DNA from: Flavobacterium sp. SH_e
GTDB taxonomy: Bacteria; Bacteroidota; Bacteroidia; Flavobacteriales; Flavobacteriaceae
Direction: 5' to 3'
Assembly (NCBI RefSeq): GCF_025717045.1
Contig: NZ_JAOVZN010000007.1
Coordinates: 62,001-126,000, forward strand
Length of the DNA: 64,000 bases
In this document: positions 1 to 8,658 of the stretch, piece after piece
Numbering within the stretch: position 1 is the stretch's first letter
How the letters are laid out: every line of letters starts with the position of its first letter
Notes under the pieces: generated by a model
The model's database searches: none
What the model saw: only the letters and a program-made list of their open reading frames with translations
What the model was told of the DNA's origin: nothing
Translations under genes and position numbers: made by a program

Positions 1-475
1 TGTTTTCAAAACCAAAACGGTCTACTTCTTTCGAAAAAACATCGGCTTTAAAAAGCGGTTTCAAAACTTCATTTATAAAAGGAATTTTAGTAACACATTC
101 ATTAAATCCAAGTTCGTCTTCTTTCAAAAATAGTTCATATCCGCCGTGAGGCTTAAAATCAATTGCCAAATCTCCTAATCTTTTTCGAAGCAATTGAAGT
201 CCTTTCCAACGTTTTTCAATTAATTGCACCACGTCGTCTTCTGAATGCGTTTTTAAATCTTCTAGAATTTCAGAAATACTTCCGAAACAAGCAAAACCAG
301 CATTTTTGGTACTTGCACCTTGTGGTAACATTCCGCGTTCTAAAACCAGAATTTTAGCAGCAGGAAATCTTTCGCGCAAGCGTAATGCTGTATGTAAGCC
401 AACGATTCCGCTCCCAACAATTGTGTAATCCACATTCGTAAACCAATTTTTAAGTTCCCAATAGCTTAGTTCCAT
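1..475 (-). CDS. FAD-dependent oxidoreductase, DAO family (3' part cut by window edge)
   Basis: The reading frame starts with ATG at 475 and stays open to the window edge, giving the first 158 residues. After a short leader (MELSYWELKNW) comes a Rossmann FAD-binding motif, VGSGIVGLHTALRL, at about residues 25-38, then VLERG, the acidic end of the second strand, and GASTKNAGFACFGS, the GxSxxNxG type segment typical of the D-amino-acid oxidase / glycine-oxidase (DAO) superfamily. The family oxidises amines or amino acids using FAD. The substrate cannot be told because the C-terminal half is missing. It is transcribed leftwards, divergently from the S9 peptidase. Confidence 0.8.
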   Translation of the reverse strand, partial: MELSYWELKNWFTNVDYTIVGSGIVGLHTALRLRERFPAAKILVLERGMLPQGASTKNAGFACFGSISEILEDLKTHSEDDVVQLIEKRWKGLQLLRKRLGDLAIDFKPHGGYELFLKEDELGFNECVTKIPFINEVLKPLFKADVFSKEVDRFGFEN

Positions 476-547
476 TTTTCAGAGTTTTTTATAAAAATAA
501 TGATTTTTTTGAACCATATAAGTAATTAAAGTTCATTTAAAATCTTT

Positions 548-608
548 GTCAGGCTGAGCTAAGTCGAAGCCTCTCAACTATGCGCCCTTTGACTTCGCTC
601 AGGGTGAC
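548..608. repeat. Imperfect palindromic REP-like repeat (CTGAGC-GAAGTC type)
   Basis: Two 22-base arms, 548-569 and 587-608, are inverted copies of each other with about four mismatches around a 17-base loop. The right arm core, ACTTCGCTCAGG, recurs at 44651-44667 in another intergenic spacer. The element sits between two divergent genes. Open frames that run through it are translations of the repeat and are not called as genes. Confidence 0.75.
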
Positions 609-702
609 AATAATAAACTTTAACAAAATTTGGGATTTGAAATTTAACAACTTGGAAATTAAATGTTGTATTTTTAGCGCCACAAAAAATAGAATTTTTA
701 TT

Positions 703-2604
703 ATGAAAAAAGTAGTATTAACAACCTTAATAATGATGAGTTTAAACGCTATTGGGCAGAATGTAATGTCGCCAGAATTGTTATGGAAATTAGGAAGAGT
801 AACACCTCTTGGCATTTCTAAAGATGCTAAAAATGTTGTTTTTAAAGTTTCGACACCTTCTGTAGAAGAAAATAAATCGGCTTCTAAAATTTATACAATT
901 CCCGTAAATGGCGGAAATGCAACTGAAATTAAAGACACCAAGGATATTTTGGCAGACAAAAACATTTCGCCTGACGGAAAATTTGTCGTTTACAATGAAG
1001 AAGTAAAAATTGATAAAGTTTTAGGTAAAGATTTCTACCCAAGTCTAACAAAATCTGATGCTCAAATTTATGACGGTTTAGATTATCGCCACTGGGACAC
1101 TTGGAACGAAGGAAAATTTAATCATGTTTTTTATAAAGAAAACAAAGACGGCGCAAAAGGAATTGACATCTTAAAAGGAGAAACTTTTGATTCTCCACAA
1201 AAGCCTTTTGGTGGTGACGAAGATTATATCTGGTCGCCAGACAGCAAAAGCATTTTCTATGTGTGCAAGAAAAAAGCAGGAACTGCTTATGCTATTTCAA
1301 CCAACACAGATATTTATGAGTATAATTTAGAAACTCAAAAAACAACTAATAAAACCGAAGGCAATTTAGGTTACGATACTGCGCCACAATTTTCTCCAAC
1401 AGGAAATTTAACTTGGCTACAAATGAAACGCGACGGTTACGAGTCTGATAAAAACGATATTATTGTTGAATTTAAAGGAATTAAAACAAACTTAACGGCA
1501 AACTGGGACGGAACTGTAGATAATTTTATCTGGAGCAAAGACGGGAAAACAGTATTTTTTGTTGCACCAATTGATGGAACAAAACAACTTTTCTCTGTTA
1601 ATTTCCCTGGTTTAACTAAAATCGCAATCAACGTTCGTCAATTGACAAACGGAGATTTTGATGTGAATGATTTAATTGGCTTTTCTGGAGACGATATCAT
1701 CGTAACAAGAACTGATATGAATCATGCGGGAGAAATTTATTCTTTCAATTTGAAGAAAAATACTTGGAAACAATTATCAAACATCAATACTGAAACGTAT
1801 AAAACTTTAGCTTTAAGCAAAACGGAAAAACGTTATGTTACAACAACTGACGGTAAAAAAATGCTGGTTTGGGTAATTCTTCCTCCAAATTTTGACGCTT
1901 CAAAAAAATATCCCACTTTGTTATTTTGCCAAGGCGGACCACAAAGTGCGTTAACACAATCGTATTCTTTCCGTTGGAATTTTTCTTTAATGGCCGCTAA
2001 AGGTTATGTGGTTGTAGCTCCAAACCGTCGCGGTATGCCAGGACACGGTGTTGAATGGAACGAGCAAATTAGTAAAGATTGGGGCGGACAAGTTATGGAC
2101 GATTATCTTTCTGCAATTGACGATGTGGCAAAAGAAAGTTATGTTGACAAAAGCCGTTTAGGTTGCGTAGGTGCTAGTTACGGAGGATATTCTGTATTTT
2201 ATTTAGCTGGAATTCACAAAAATCGTTTCAAAACTTTTATCGCTCATGATGGTGTTTTCAATACCGTTTCTATGTTAGGAACAACTGAAGAAGTTTTCTT
2301 TAATAACTGGGATTTTGGCGGACCATACTGGGAAAAAGATAATGCTGTAGCGCAAAAAGCCTACACAACTTTTAATCCTGCAACTTTAGTTCAAAACTGG
2401 AATAAGCCTATTTTGATTTTCCAAGGAGGAAAAGATTACCGCGTGCCAATCGGGCAAGGACAAGAAGCTTTCCAAGCTGCTCAATTGAGAGGAATCAAAA
2501 GCCGTTTTGTGTATTTCCCAGACGAAAACCACTGGGTATTAAAACCACAAAATGCACAGGTTTGGCAAGGTGAATTTTTCAAATGGTTAGATGAAACTTT
2601 GTAA
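703..2604 (+). CDS. Secreted S9 family serine peptidase (prolyl oligopeptidase / dipeptidyl-peptidase type)
   Basis: This is a 633-residue protein with an N-terminal signal peptide (MKKVVLTTLIMMSLNAIGQN), a beta-propeller-like region with repeated SPDGK/WSPDSK motifs, and a C-terminal alpha/beta hydrolase domain. The catalytic triad is visible: Ser492 in GASYGGYS, Asp578 in GGKDYRVP and His610 in ENHWVL. The family cleaves short peptides, often after proline, and here probably acts in the periplasm or on the cell surface. The frame is open further upstream to 580, but those codons run through a palindromic repeat; the start at 703 gives a clean signal peptide and is preferred. A hairpin terminator follows the stop codon. 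Confidence 0.93.
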   Translation: MKKVVLTTLIMMSLNAIGQNVMSPELLWKLGRVTPLGISKDAKNVVFKVSTPSVEENKSASKIYTIPVNGGNATEIKDTKDILADKNISPDGKFVVYNEEVKIDKVLGKDFYPSLTKSDAQIYDGLDYRHWDTWNEGKFNHVFYKENKDGAKGIDILKGETFDSPQKPFGGDEDYIWSPDSKSIFYVCKKKAGTAYAISTNTDIYEYNLETQKTTNKTEGNLGYDTAPQFSPTGNLTWLQMKRDGYESDKNDIIVEFKGIKTNLTANWDGTVDNFIWSKDGKTVFFVAPIDGTKQLFSVNFPGLTKIAINVRQLTNGDFDVNDLIGFSGDDIIVTRTDMNHAGEIYSFNLKKNTWKQLSNINTETYKTLALSKTEKRYVTTTDGKKMLVWVILPPNFDASKKYPTLLFCQGGPQSALTQSYSFRWNFSLMAAKGYVVVAPNRRGMPGHGVEWNEQISKDWGGQVMDDYLSAIDDVAKESYVDKSRLGCVGASYGGYSVFYLAGIHKNRFKTFIAHDGVFNTVSMLGTTEEVFFNNWDFGGPYWEKDNAVAQKAYTTFNPATLVQNWNKPILIFQGGKDYRVPIGQGQEAFQAAQLRGIKSRFVYFPDENHWVLKPQNAQVWQGEFFKWLDETL

Positions 2605-2623
2605 CACCTAAAAAGAATATTTT

Positions 2624-2658
2624 ACAGCCGTAGATTTACATAATCTACGGCTGTTTTC
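2624..2658 (+). terminator. Rho-independent terminator after S9 peptidase
   Basis: A perfect 13-bp stem (2624-2636 with 2642-2654, ACAGCCGTAGATT and its complement) closes a 5-base loop and is followed by a short T-rich stretch, 20 bases after the peptidase stop codon. Confidence 0.8.
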
Positions 2659-2788
2659 ATTTTCAAACCTTACAATTATATAACATATTGGATAGATTTA
2701 CTCTTCCAAAAACAGATTTTTTTAGATAAATTGCAATGTTTTAATCCCGAGGCTTCGGGACCTAATTCCCAAATCTTTTAAGCAAAAT

Positions 2789-5233
2789 ATGGAGACCAAA
2801 AGAAGTTACACCGCAATCAAAGTTTTATTCAGCTATGTTGCATTATTGGCTTTGGTTGTAACGGTTGGATGGTTTCTATATTCTGAAAATGTCGTTTATA
2901 ACAAACTGGAAGATAAAATTGCTTTAGAAAAAACCAAAATTCTTAGAGTTAGTAAATTATATTCAAATGTCTATAAAACTGAAAGTTTAGCAAGGCAAAC
3001 CATTCAAAATAACTCCGAAAAAGATTTCAAAAATTATCTTATCGAAACCGATTCTCTCCGAAAACGAATTGATACTTTAAAACAAATTGTTACTACCGAG
3101 TATCAGAAAACGCTTTTAGATAGTGTGAATTATTTTTTGGCTGAAAAGACAGAAAACATTAAACAATTAAGAGAAATCAAGAATAAAGCAGACGACGAAA
3201 CTTCGGTAAATACAGCAATTGATGAAATCACGAAAATGGAGTTTAATCTAAGAAAACTCGAACTTCAGGATTTCACCAAAAACCCAAATCAGTTAGGAAG
3301 TTACCAGCGAAGTGTTTTGCAACAATATGTAGATTATTTAAACTCGAATATTCCTGACGACAGCACAAACACATTAAGTAAAAAAGCTTCTGATTCGATT
3401 TTAGCCAATTCTAAAAAGCTTTTGAGTTCTGTAAAATTAAAAGCTGAAAAAAAGAAAGAATCTCTGAATTTTGAAGAAAACAAACTACTTCAAAATGAGA
3501 TTGCAATTTCTGATCAGCTTCGAAAAATACTTCGAATTATCGAGCGAGAAATCATCATTAATTCGATAAAAAACAATTCATTAAAAGAAAAATCATTAAA
3601 AAGAGTCAACGAAATTGTCACAGCATCTGCCGTAATTGGTTTATTGCTAACGCTCTTTTTCTCGATTCTAATTGTAAGCGATTATTCAAAATCTCAATTG
3701 TATAAAAAACAGTTGGAAATCGCCAATTTCAAAACAAAGAATCTGCTGAAAAGTCGGGAACAATTAATTTCGACCGTAAGTCACGATTTGAAAACGCCTT
3801 TGAGTACCATTGTTGGTTATTCTGAACTTTTAGGAAATTCAGATGTCAACACCAAGCAATCGTATTTCATTAAAAACATAAAAAATTCGTCTGAATATAT
3901 TACGCAGCTTGTTCAGGATTTATTGGATTTCTCTCAGATCGAAGCAGGAAAAATTTCTATAGAAAAAGTTCCGTTTTCACTTCCAGAAATTATCGAAGAT
4001 GTTGCGAGAAATATCCAAACGGTGTACAAACAAAAAGATATTGATCTTATAATTAATGTGGATGAAAAATTTCAGAAACGTATTGTTGGAGATCCATTTC
4101 GTTTAAAACAAATTTTGACAAATATTGTTGGTAACGCCTATAAATTTACAGAAGAAGGTCATATTCGAATTGCCGCTTACGCGAATGACGAGCAGTCTTT
4201 TACAATTTCAATTCAAGACACTGGAATTGGAATTGAAAAAGCGAATCAGAAATTGGTTTTCGAAGAATTTGCACAAGCAAATGAAGGCATTGAAAAAAAA
4301 TACGGCGGAACTGGTTTAGGATTATCAATCTGCCAAAAGATTATTTCTATTTTGGGCGGAAGCTTAAGTTTGGACAGTATTTTTGGAAAAGGAAGCACAT
4401 TCACCATTCAATTGCCACTATTGTTTGATAACAGTCAGACTGCACCAATTGTTTCAAATGAGATTAAAAGCAAACCATCAAAAAACACTAAGAAACAAAC
4501 TTTCATTGTAGTTGATGACGATATTAATCTTCTGAATCTAACTACTGGAGTTTTAAAACAAGAACAACATCATGTATTTTCGTTTACGAATCCTGCTAAG
4601 GCTTTAGAAACGATTAAAAACACGCGTTTTGATTTTGTTATTACTGATATTCAAATGCCGGAAATTGATGGTTTCTTGTTTTTAGAAAAACTTCGTGAAC
4701 TTCCAGAAGCTAACTTTAAAAATCAGCCTGTAATTGCACTTACTGGCCGCACAGATCTGGATCTTTCTGTTTATAAAAATGCTGGTTTTACAACAGTTGT
4801 AAAGAAACCATATTCTCCAAAAATTTTATTGGAAACGATTCAGCATATTTTAGATCACGAAGAAGTTCCTGCAACCGAATTTCTAGAAACTGAAAGCAAT
4901 AATTCTTCTCAAATGTATTCTTTAGATACTTTAAAAGATTTCCTAGGACAAGACGAATCGGCTTTAAAAGAAGTTTTAAACTCTTTTATAGAAACATCTA
5001 TAGAAAATTTAGGCTTTTTGAAAACAGCTGTTCAAGAGAAAAATCATGAAGAAATAAAATCGATCGCACATCGTATTGCGCCAATGTTTAAGCAAATTCA
5101 GGCAAATGAAATTGGTGAACTTCTTAAAAACTTAGAGAAAGAAGATTTAAATACGATTGACTTAGAAAGTACTTACGCAGATTTAAAAGAAAAAGTACAG
5201 GTTCTTTTTGACGGATTAAAGCAAGAGATTTAA
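2789..5233 (+). CDS. Hybrid sensor histidine kinase with REC and HPt domains
   Basis: This 814-residue protein has a membrane segment at about residues 12-32, a long helical extracytoplasmic region of charged heptads (about 33-275), a second membrane segment at about 276-298, then HisKA with the phospho-accepting His332 (STVSHDLKTPLST), an HATPase with N box IVGNAYKF and G boxes DTGIGIEK and GGTGLGLSI, a receiver domain with Asp620 (VITDIQMPEIDG), and a C-terminal HPt domain with His761 (IKSIAHRIAPMF). All phosphorelay residues are present, so a His-Asp-His relay ending on HPt is expected, handing phosphate to a separate regulator. The convergent sigma-54 response regulator just downstream is the natural candidate, but that pairing is inferred from position only. 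No PAS domain is recognisable. Confidence 0.93.
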   Translation: METKRSYTAIKVLFSYVALLALVVTVGWFLYSENVVYNKLEDKIALEKTKILRVSKLYSNVYKTESLARQTIQNNSEKDFKNYLIETDSLRKRIDTLKQIVTTEYQKTLLDSVNYFLAEKTENIKQLREIKNKADDETSVNTAIDEITKMEFNLRKLELQDFTKNPNQLGSYQRSVLQQYVDYLNSNIPDDSTNTLSKKASDSILANSKKLLSSVKLKAEKKKESLNFEENKLLQNEIAISDQLRKILRIIEREIIINSIKNNSLKEKSLKRVNEIVTASAVIGLLLTLFFSILIVSDYSKSQLYKKQLEIANFKTKNLLKSREQLISTVSHDLKTPLSTIVGYSELLGNSDVNTKQSYFIKNIKNSSEYITQLVQDLLDFSQIEAGKISIEKVPFSLPEIIEDVARNIQTVYKQKDIDLIINVDEKFQKRIVGDPFRLKQILTNIVGNAYKFTEEGHIRIAAYANDEQSFTISIQDTGIGIEKANQKLVFEEFAQANEGIEKKYGGTGLGLSICQKIISILGGSLSLDSIFGKGSTFTIQLPLLFDNSQTAPIVSNEIKSKPSKNTKKQTFIVVDDDINLLNLTTGVLKQEQHHVFSFTNPAKALETIKNTRFDFVITDIQMPEIDGFLFLEKLRELPEANFKNQPVIALTGRTDLDLSVYKNAGFTTVVKKPYSPKILLETIQHILDHEEVPATEFLETESNNSSQMYSLDTLKDFLGQDESALKEVLNSFIETSIENLGFLKTAVQEKNHEEIKSIAHRIAPMFKQIQANEIGELLKNLEKEDLNTIDLESTYADLKEKVQVLFDGLKQEI

Positions 5234-5391
5234 AGAATATTTTTTACAAACAAATTTAAAAACATTGCCAATGGTCTCAACCATGTGCATAATGATTTTC
5301 AATTCGTTTTCCAAGGTTGAAACCTTGTACCGTGTTTGAAGAAGATTGAACAAATATATTTCTATAAATATTTAGTCCTTCTGGGACTATA

Positions 5392-5421
5392 AAAAAAGCA
5401 GTCGTTTTAGACTGCTTTTTT
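5392..5421. terminator. Bidirectional terminator between kinase and sigma-54 regulator
   Basis: AAAAAAGCAGTC and its complement GACTGCTTTTTT enclose a short GTTTTA-type loop, with A and T runs on both flanks. It lies between two convergent genes and overlaps the last codon of the regulator at 5420-5422. Confidence 0.8.
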
Positions 5422-6766
5422 ATTCAATATTATATTGTTTCAACTTATTGTAAAGTGTTTTTCTAGTGATTTTCAGAAGTTTTGCAGCTTCCGATTTATT
5501 ATTCTGCGCTTTTGACAAAGCATGAATAATAGCTTCTTTTTCATTTTCTGATAAAGAGAAACCGCCGTTTCCACCTGATTGTTTTTGGATTTGGAAAAAT
5601 TCTGCAGGAAGCACATCTGCTTCAATAAAATCTCCACGAGTTAAAAGTGTTGCTCTTTTTACGCAATTTTGCAATTCACGTAAATTTCCTGGCCAGTTGT
5701 AATTCTGAAAAATAGAAACTACTTCAGGAGAAAATCCAATAACTTCTTTATTTAACTGCTGATTGGCTTTTTCAAGGAAATAATCGGCAAAAACCATTAA
5801 ATCTTCTCCGCGATCTTTTAAAGACGGTGACTGAATCGAAAATTCATTGATTCTATGGTATAAATCTTCTCTAAAATCGCCGTTTTTTACTGCCTCGCGC
5901 AAATCTTCGTTTGTAGCTGTAATAATGCGTATATCGACGTTTATTTCTTTATTGCTCCCGACAGGTTTAATTTTTCTTTCCTGAAGCGCTCTCAATAACT
6001 GAATTTGATTTTCGTACGAAAGATTTCCAATTTCATCCAAAAATAAAGTTCCGCCATTTGCTGCTTCAAAATAACCTTTTTTATCACTAATTGCTCCAGT
6101 GAAAGATCCTTTTAAATGACCAAAAAATTCACTTGCCGCCAATTCTTTCGGAATCGCTCCGCAGTCAACAGCAATAAAATTGTTGTCTTTTCTTTGACTC
6201 TGCTGATGAATGCTTTTAGCAATGATTTCTTTTCCTGTTCCGCTTTCGCCAATAATCAAAACTGACATATCAGTTGGACTCACCAATTGAATATGATCCA
6301 GTAGTTTTTTTGATGCAACCGAAATTCCTTTTACAAATTCATTTTCACCCGAAGTTTGTTTTTTAGGCGCTTTTTTTCCTTTTACAGGAGCTTCTTCCTT
6401 TACTTGTGGAGTTTGCAATGCATTTGTGATAACAATCAAAACCTCATCAGGATTGAAAGGTTTTGAGATATAATCTGCTGCACCGTTCTTGATTGCCTTT
6501 ACAGCAGTATTTACATCAGAGTAACCCGTCATTAAAATAATTGGAATATGCGGATGCGAATTTTTAAATTCAGACATAAGTCCAATACCGTCAGAATCAG
6601 GCAAGCGAAGGTCTGTCAAAATCAAATCAAAAGATTCGTTTTTAACTGCTTCGCGTGCTTCTGCTGCAGAGAAAGCTATCGCTACATCATACGCTTTTTT
6701 GATTAGAAATTTTTCTAATAATTTACAAAACGCAATGTCATCTTCTATCAGTAATATCTTCGGCAT
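5420..6766 (-). CDS. Sigma-54-dependent response regulator, NtrC/AtoC/ZraR type
   Basis: This 448-residue protein contains a receiver domain (acidic pair ED at residues 8-10, phospho-Asp52 in LILTDLRLPD, conserved K in ISKPF), a central AAA+ activator domain with Walker A GESGTGKE, the sigma-54 contact loop GSFTGA, Walker B GGTLFLDEIG and an arginine-rich sensor region, and a C-terminal Fis-type helix-turn-helix (SEAAKLLKITRKTLYNKL). The family binds upstream enhancer sites when phosphorylated and opens RpoN promoters. The contact loop reads GSFTGA rather than the usual GAFTGA. Downstream of its start lies the array of PepSY-like genes whose upstream region contains a TGGCAC box, a plausible target. 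Confidence 0.94.
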   Translation of the reverse strand: MPKILLIEDDIAFCKLLEKFLIKKAYDVAIAFSAAEAREAVKNESFDLILTDLRLPDSDGIGLMSEFKNSHPHIPIILMTGYSDVNTAVKAIKNGAADYISKPFNPDEVLIVITNALQTPQVKEEAPVKGKKAPKKQTSGENEFVKGISVASKKLLDHIQLVSPTDMSVLIIGESGTGKEIIAKSIHQQSQRKDNNFIAVDCGAIPKELAASEFFGHLKGSFTGAISDKKGYFEAANGGTLFLDEIGNLSYENQIQLLRALQERKIKPVGSNKEINVDIRIITATNEDLREAVKNGDFREDLYHRINEFSIQSPSLKDRGEDLMVFADYFLEKANQQLNKEVIGFSPEVVSIFQNYNWPGNLRELQNCVKRATLLTRGDFIEADVLPAEFFQIQKQSGGNGGFSLSENEKEAIIHALSKAQNNKSEAAKLLKITRKTLYNKLKQYNIE

Positions 6767-6840
6767 TTGTTTTTAGTGACTTTTTTGCTAAAATAACATT
6801 ATTAAACTTGTTATTTCATAAAATTATGTAAAATATGTAA

Positions 6841-6872
6841 AAAAAAGAGATTGCACGACGCAATCTCTTTTT
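6841..6872 (-). terminator. Terminator of the PepSY-like gene array
   Basis: AGAGATTGC (6846-6854) pairs with GCAATCTCT (6860-6868); read on the minus strand the stem is followed by a run of Ts. It stands about 30 bases after the stop of the last gene of the array, so it closes the transcription unit. Confidence 0.8.
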
Positions 6873-6902
6873 CACCAAAAACATAAATCTAAATTCACCT
6901 AA

Positions 6903-7199
6903 TTATATCTTCAACCAGTTACCATTGACATCTGAGTAAACAGTAGCCTTCTGGTCTCCAACTGATATTTCTAGTTTGTATTCTTTTTTTTCGTTTACAA
7001 ATGCTTTTTCCAGTTTTGCTCCTGGATAAGCGGTCTGCAAAGCTGTTTTTACAGCTGCAGGCACAGCATCTGCAGTAACTTCTGTATATTCTGATTGAAT
7101 ACTTACAGTTGTTTTAGTTTCTTGAGGAACTGGCAATAAATTTGCTTGAATTGACATTGTCCCAAAAAGAACTACTGCTGATAAGATTAGTTTTTTCAT
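6903..7199 (-). CDS. PepSY-like small exported protein, array member 5
   Basis: A 98-residue protein with a clear signal peptide (MKKLILSAVVLFGTMSIQA) and one PepSY-like / beta-lactamase-inhibitor-like domain: VPAAVKTALQTAYPGAKLEKA, EYKLEISVGD and a C-terminal SDVNGNW turn. Such domains are small periplasmic or extracellular folds of uncertain role, often inhibitory or binding. It is the last of five consecutive homologous genes on the minus strand (starting at 8515) and is separated by 16 bases from the one before it. The N-terminal half (QANLLPVPQETKT) differs most from its neighbours. Function is unknown. Confidence 0.85.
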   Translation of the reverse strand: MKKLILSAVVLFGTMSIQANLLPVPQETKTTVSIQSEYTEVTADAVPAAVKTALQTAYPGAKLEKAFVNEKKEYKLEISVGDQKATVYSDVNGNWLKI

Positions 7200-7215
7200 G
7201 ATGCTGATTTTTTAA

Positions 7216-7509
7216 TTATTTCTTGATGATATTACCAGAAGCATCTGTGAAAATAGTATACTTCTTGTCACCGCTTGAAATTTCAAGTTTGTACTCGTTT
7301 TTCTCGTTTTTATAAGCCTTTTCAAGCTTAGTATTCGGGAAAGATTTTTCAACTGTAGATTTCACAGCTGCTGGAACAGCGTCTGCCGTTATTTCAGTAA
7401 ATTCATCTTGAATAAGTACTGATTGAGTAATCGAAATTGTCGGAAGGACTGCAGCACTAACTGACAGACTTCCTAAAACAATCGCTGCTGATAAGATTAA
7501 CTTTTTCAT
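7216..7509 (-). CDS. PepSY-like small exported protein, array member 4
   Basis: A 97-residue member of the same array. It has the signal peptide MKKLILSAAIVLGSLSVSA, then a linker and the PepSY-like unit VPAAVKSTVEKSFPNTKLEKA, EYKLEISSGDKKYTIFTDASGN. Signal peptide and C-terminal domain are closely similar to members 3 and 5, so these three form one subgroup. No cysteine and no catalytic motif are visible. It is spaced 18 bases from the upstream gene, consistent with a single transcript. What the protein binds is unknown. Confidence 0.85.
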   Translation of the reverse strand: MKKLILSAAIVLGSLSVSAAVLPTISITQSVLIQDEFTEITADAVPAAVKSTVEKSFPNTKLEKAYKNEKNEYKLEISSGDKKYTIFTDASGNIIKK

Positions 7510-7527
7510 AATATTTAGTGGTTTAAA

Positions 7528-7818
7528 TTATTTTTTAAGAATGTTACCAGAAGCATCTGTATAAACGATCGACTTTTCTCCTCGAACGGTTATCTCAATT
7601 TTGTACTCCTTTTTATCATTTACCCATGCTTTTTCAAGCACTACACCAGGATAAGCTTCGTCTAAAGACTTTTTAATAGCTGCTGGAACTCCATCTACCT
7701 CTTTATATCCATCCTGATCATTAACTGTTTGTACCAATGGGCTTGCTACAACAGTGGTTTCTGCATGCATCGACAAACTGCCTAAGACAATTGCTGCCGA
7801 TAGAATCAACTTTTTCAT
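7528..7818 (-). CDS. PepSY-like small exported protein, array member 3
   Basis: A 96-residue member of the array with signal peptide MKKLILSAAIVLGSLSMHA and the PepSY-like unit VPAAIKKSLDEAYPGVVLEKA, EYKIEITVRGEKSIVYTDASGN. It shares its first 16 residues with member 4, pointing to recent duplication. A frame starting at 7906 overlaps it in another phase and is rejected. Function is unknown beyond the fold. Confidence 0.85.
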   Translation of the reverse strand: MKKLILSAAIVLGSLSMHAETTVVASPLVQTVNDQDGYKEVDGVPAAIKKSLDEAYPGVVLEKAWVNDKKEYKIEITVRGEKSIVYTDASGNILKK

Positions 7819-7847
7819 AGTAATAGCTTTTTAGGGTTAGATTTAAA

Positions 7848-8144
7848 TTATTTTTTAATCCAAGTTCCGTCTGCGTTTGCAAAAAGATTTCCTGTTTTAT
7901 CTCCAACAGTTACTTCTAACTTATATTCAGATTTTGTGTTTTTAAATGCTTTAGAAAGCACTGCATCTGGATATGCTTTTTTAAGAGCGTCTGTTATAGC
8001 TGATGGAACCTCTTCTAATTTGATTTCTGTATAATCATCTTGGATAGAGATTGTTTTTACGATTGTATTTGAAATTGGCGAAGTTGAAGCAAATGATGTT
8101 AAACCTCCCAAAACGATTGCGGCTGATAAAAATAAATTTTTCAT
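7848..8144 (-). CDS. PepSY-like small exported protein, array member 2
   Basis: A 98-residue protein with signal peptide MKNLFLSAAIVLGGLTSFA and unit VPSAITDALKKAYPDAVLSKA, EYKLEVTVGDKTGNLFANADGTW. Members 1 and 2 share the FASTSP segment after the signal peptide and the LFANADGTWIK ending, so they form a second subgroup distinct from members 3-5. It lies 29 bases upstream of member 3. No enzymatic motif is seen. Confidence 0.85.
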   Translation of the reverse strand: MKNLFLSAAIVLGGLTSFASTSPISNTIVKTISIQDDYTEIKLEEVPSAITDALKKAYPDAVLSKAFKNTKSEYKLEVTVGDKTGNLFANADGTWIKK

Positions 8145-8218
8145 GATAGTTATATTTTAATATAGTTAATTTGATCTTAGTATTCTTGATCTGGATTTTC
8201 ACAATACCTTAGATTAGA

Positions 8219-8515
8219 TTATTGTTTAATCCAAGTTCCATCTGCATTAGCAAATAGGTTACCTACTTTGTCACCAACAGTAACATCAAGTTTATACTGT
8301 GCTTTTTCGTTTTTATATGCTTTTGTAATTACTGCTTCTGGATAAGCTTTTTTAAGAGCTTCTGTAATTGCAGAAGGTAATTCTTCTAATTTGATCTCAG
8401 TATATTCGTCTGCAATAGAAATCACCTTTGCGTTTGTGTTTGCTACTGGTGAAGTTGAAGCGAATGAAGTTAAACTTCCTAAAACAATTGCGGCTGATAA
8501 AAATAATCTTTTCAT
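8219..8515 (-). CDS. PepSY-like small exported protein, array member 1 (promoter-proximal)
   Basis: A 98-residue protein, first of the five-gene array, with signal peptide MKRLFLSAAIVLGSLTSFA and unit LPSAITEALKKAYPEAVITKA, QYKLDVTVGDKVGNLFANADGTW. It is nearly identical in layout to member 2. A 74-base gap separates the two, longer than the other gaps in the array and holding two small AT-rich hairpins (TATATT-type and GATC-flanked), where processing or partial termination could occur. The region upstream holds a candidate sigma-54 promoter and upstream repeats, described separately. Confidence 0.85.
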   Translation of the reverse strand: MKRLFLSAAIVLGSLTSFASTSPVANTNAKVISIADEYTEIKLEELPSAITEALKKAYPEAVITKAYKNEKAQYKLDVTVGDKVGNLFANADGTWIKQ

Positions 8516-8574
8516 AACGTATATATTTAAATTAATAGTTGTTTACGCTTTAGATAATGAAATTATTATGCCGT

Positions 8575-8594
8575 AAAAGAAAAGAACTGTGCCA
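8575..8594 (-). promoter_or_regulatory. Candidate sigma-54 (RpoN) promoter for the PepSY-like array
   Basis: On the minus strand TTTGGCACAGTTCTTTTC is read through this site. TGGCAC (8594-8589) is a full -24 box; at the correct spacing the -12 box reads TTTT where TTGC is the consensus, so it is only partly matched. The expected transcription start is some 50 bases before the first gene. The match plus the sigma-54 activator encoded just downstream of the array make the assignment plausible. The poor -12 box is the weak point. Confidence 0.45.
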
Positions 8595-8658
8595 AATAGC
8601 CTAAAAGCCTACTTTTAAAGGATTTAAATCAATATGCCAATAAAAGAAAAATTTCAAA

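Noticed and set aside
580-702. Upstream extension of the S9 peptidase
   Set aside because: Those 41 codons run through a REP-like repeat and precede a clean signal peptide at 703.
549-815. 88-codon minus-strand frame across the palindromic repeat and the S9 peptidase start
   Set aside because: It translates the repeat and overlaps the signal peptide region of a well supported gene; no domain.
5262-5345. Possible small RNA or regulatory stem between kinase and regulator (CAAGGTTGAAACCTTG)
   Set aside because: Short imperfect palindrome only, with no promoter match; not enough support beyond the terminator that follows.
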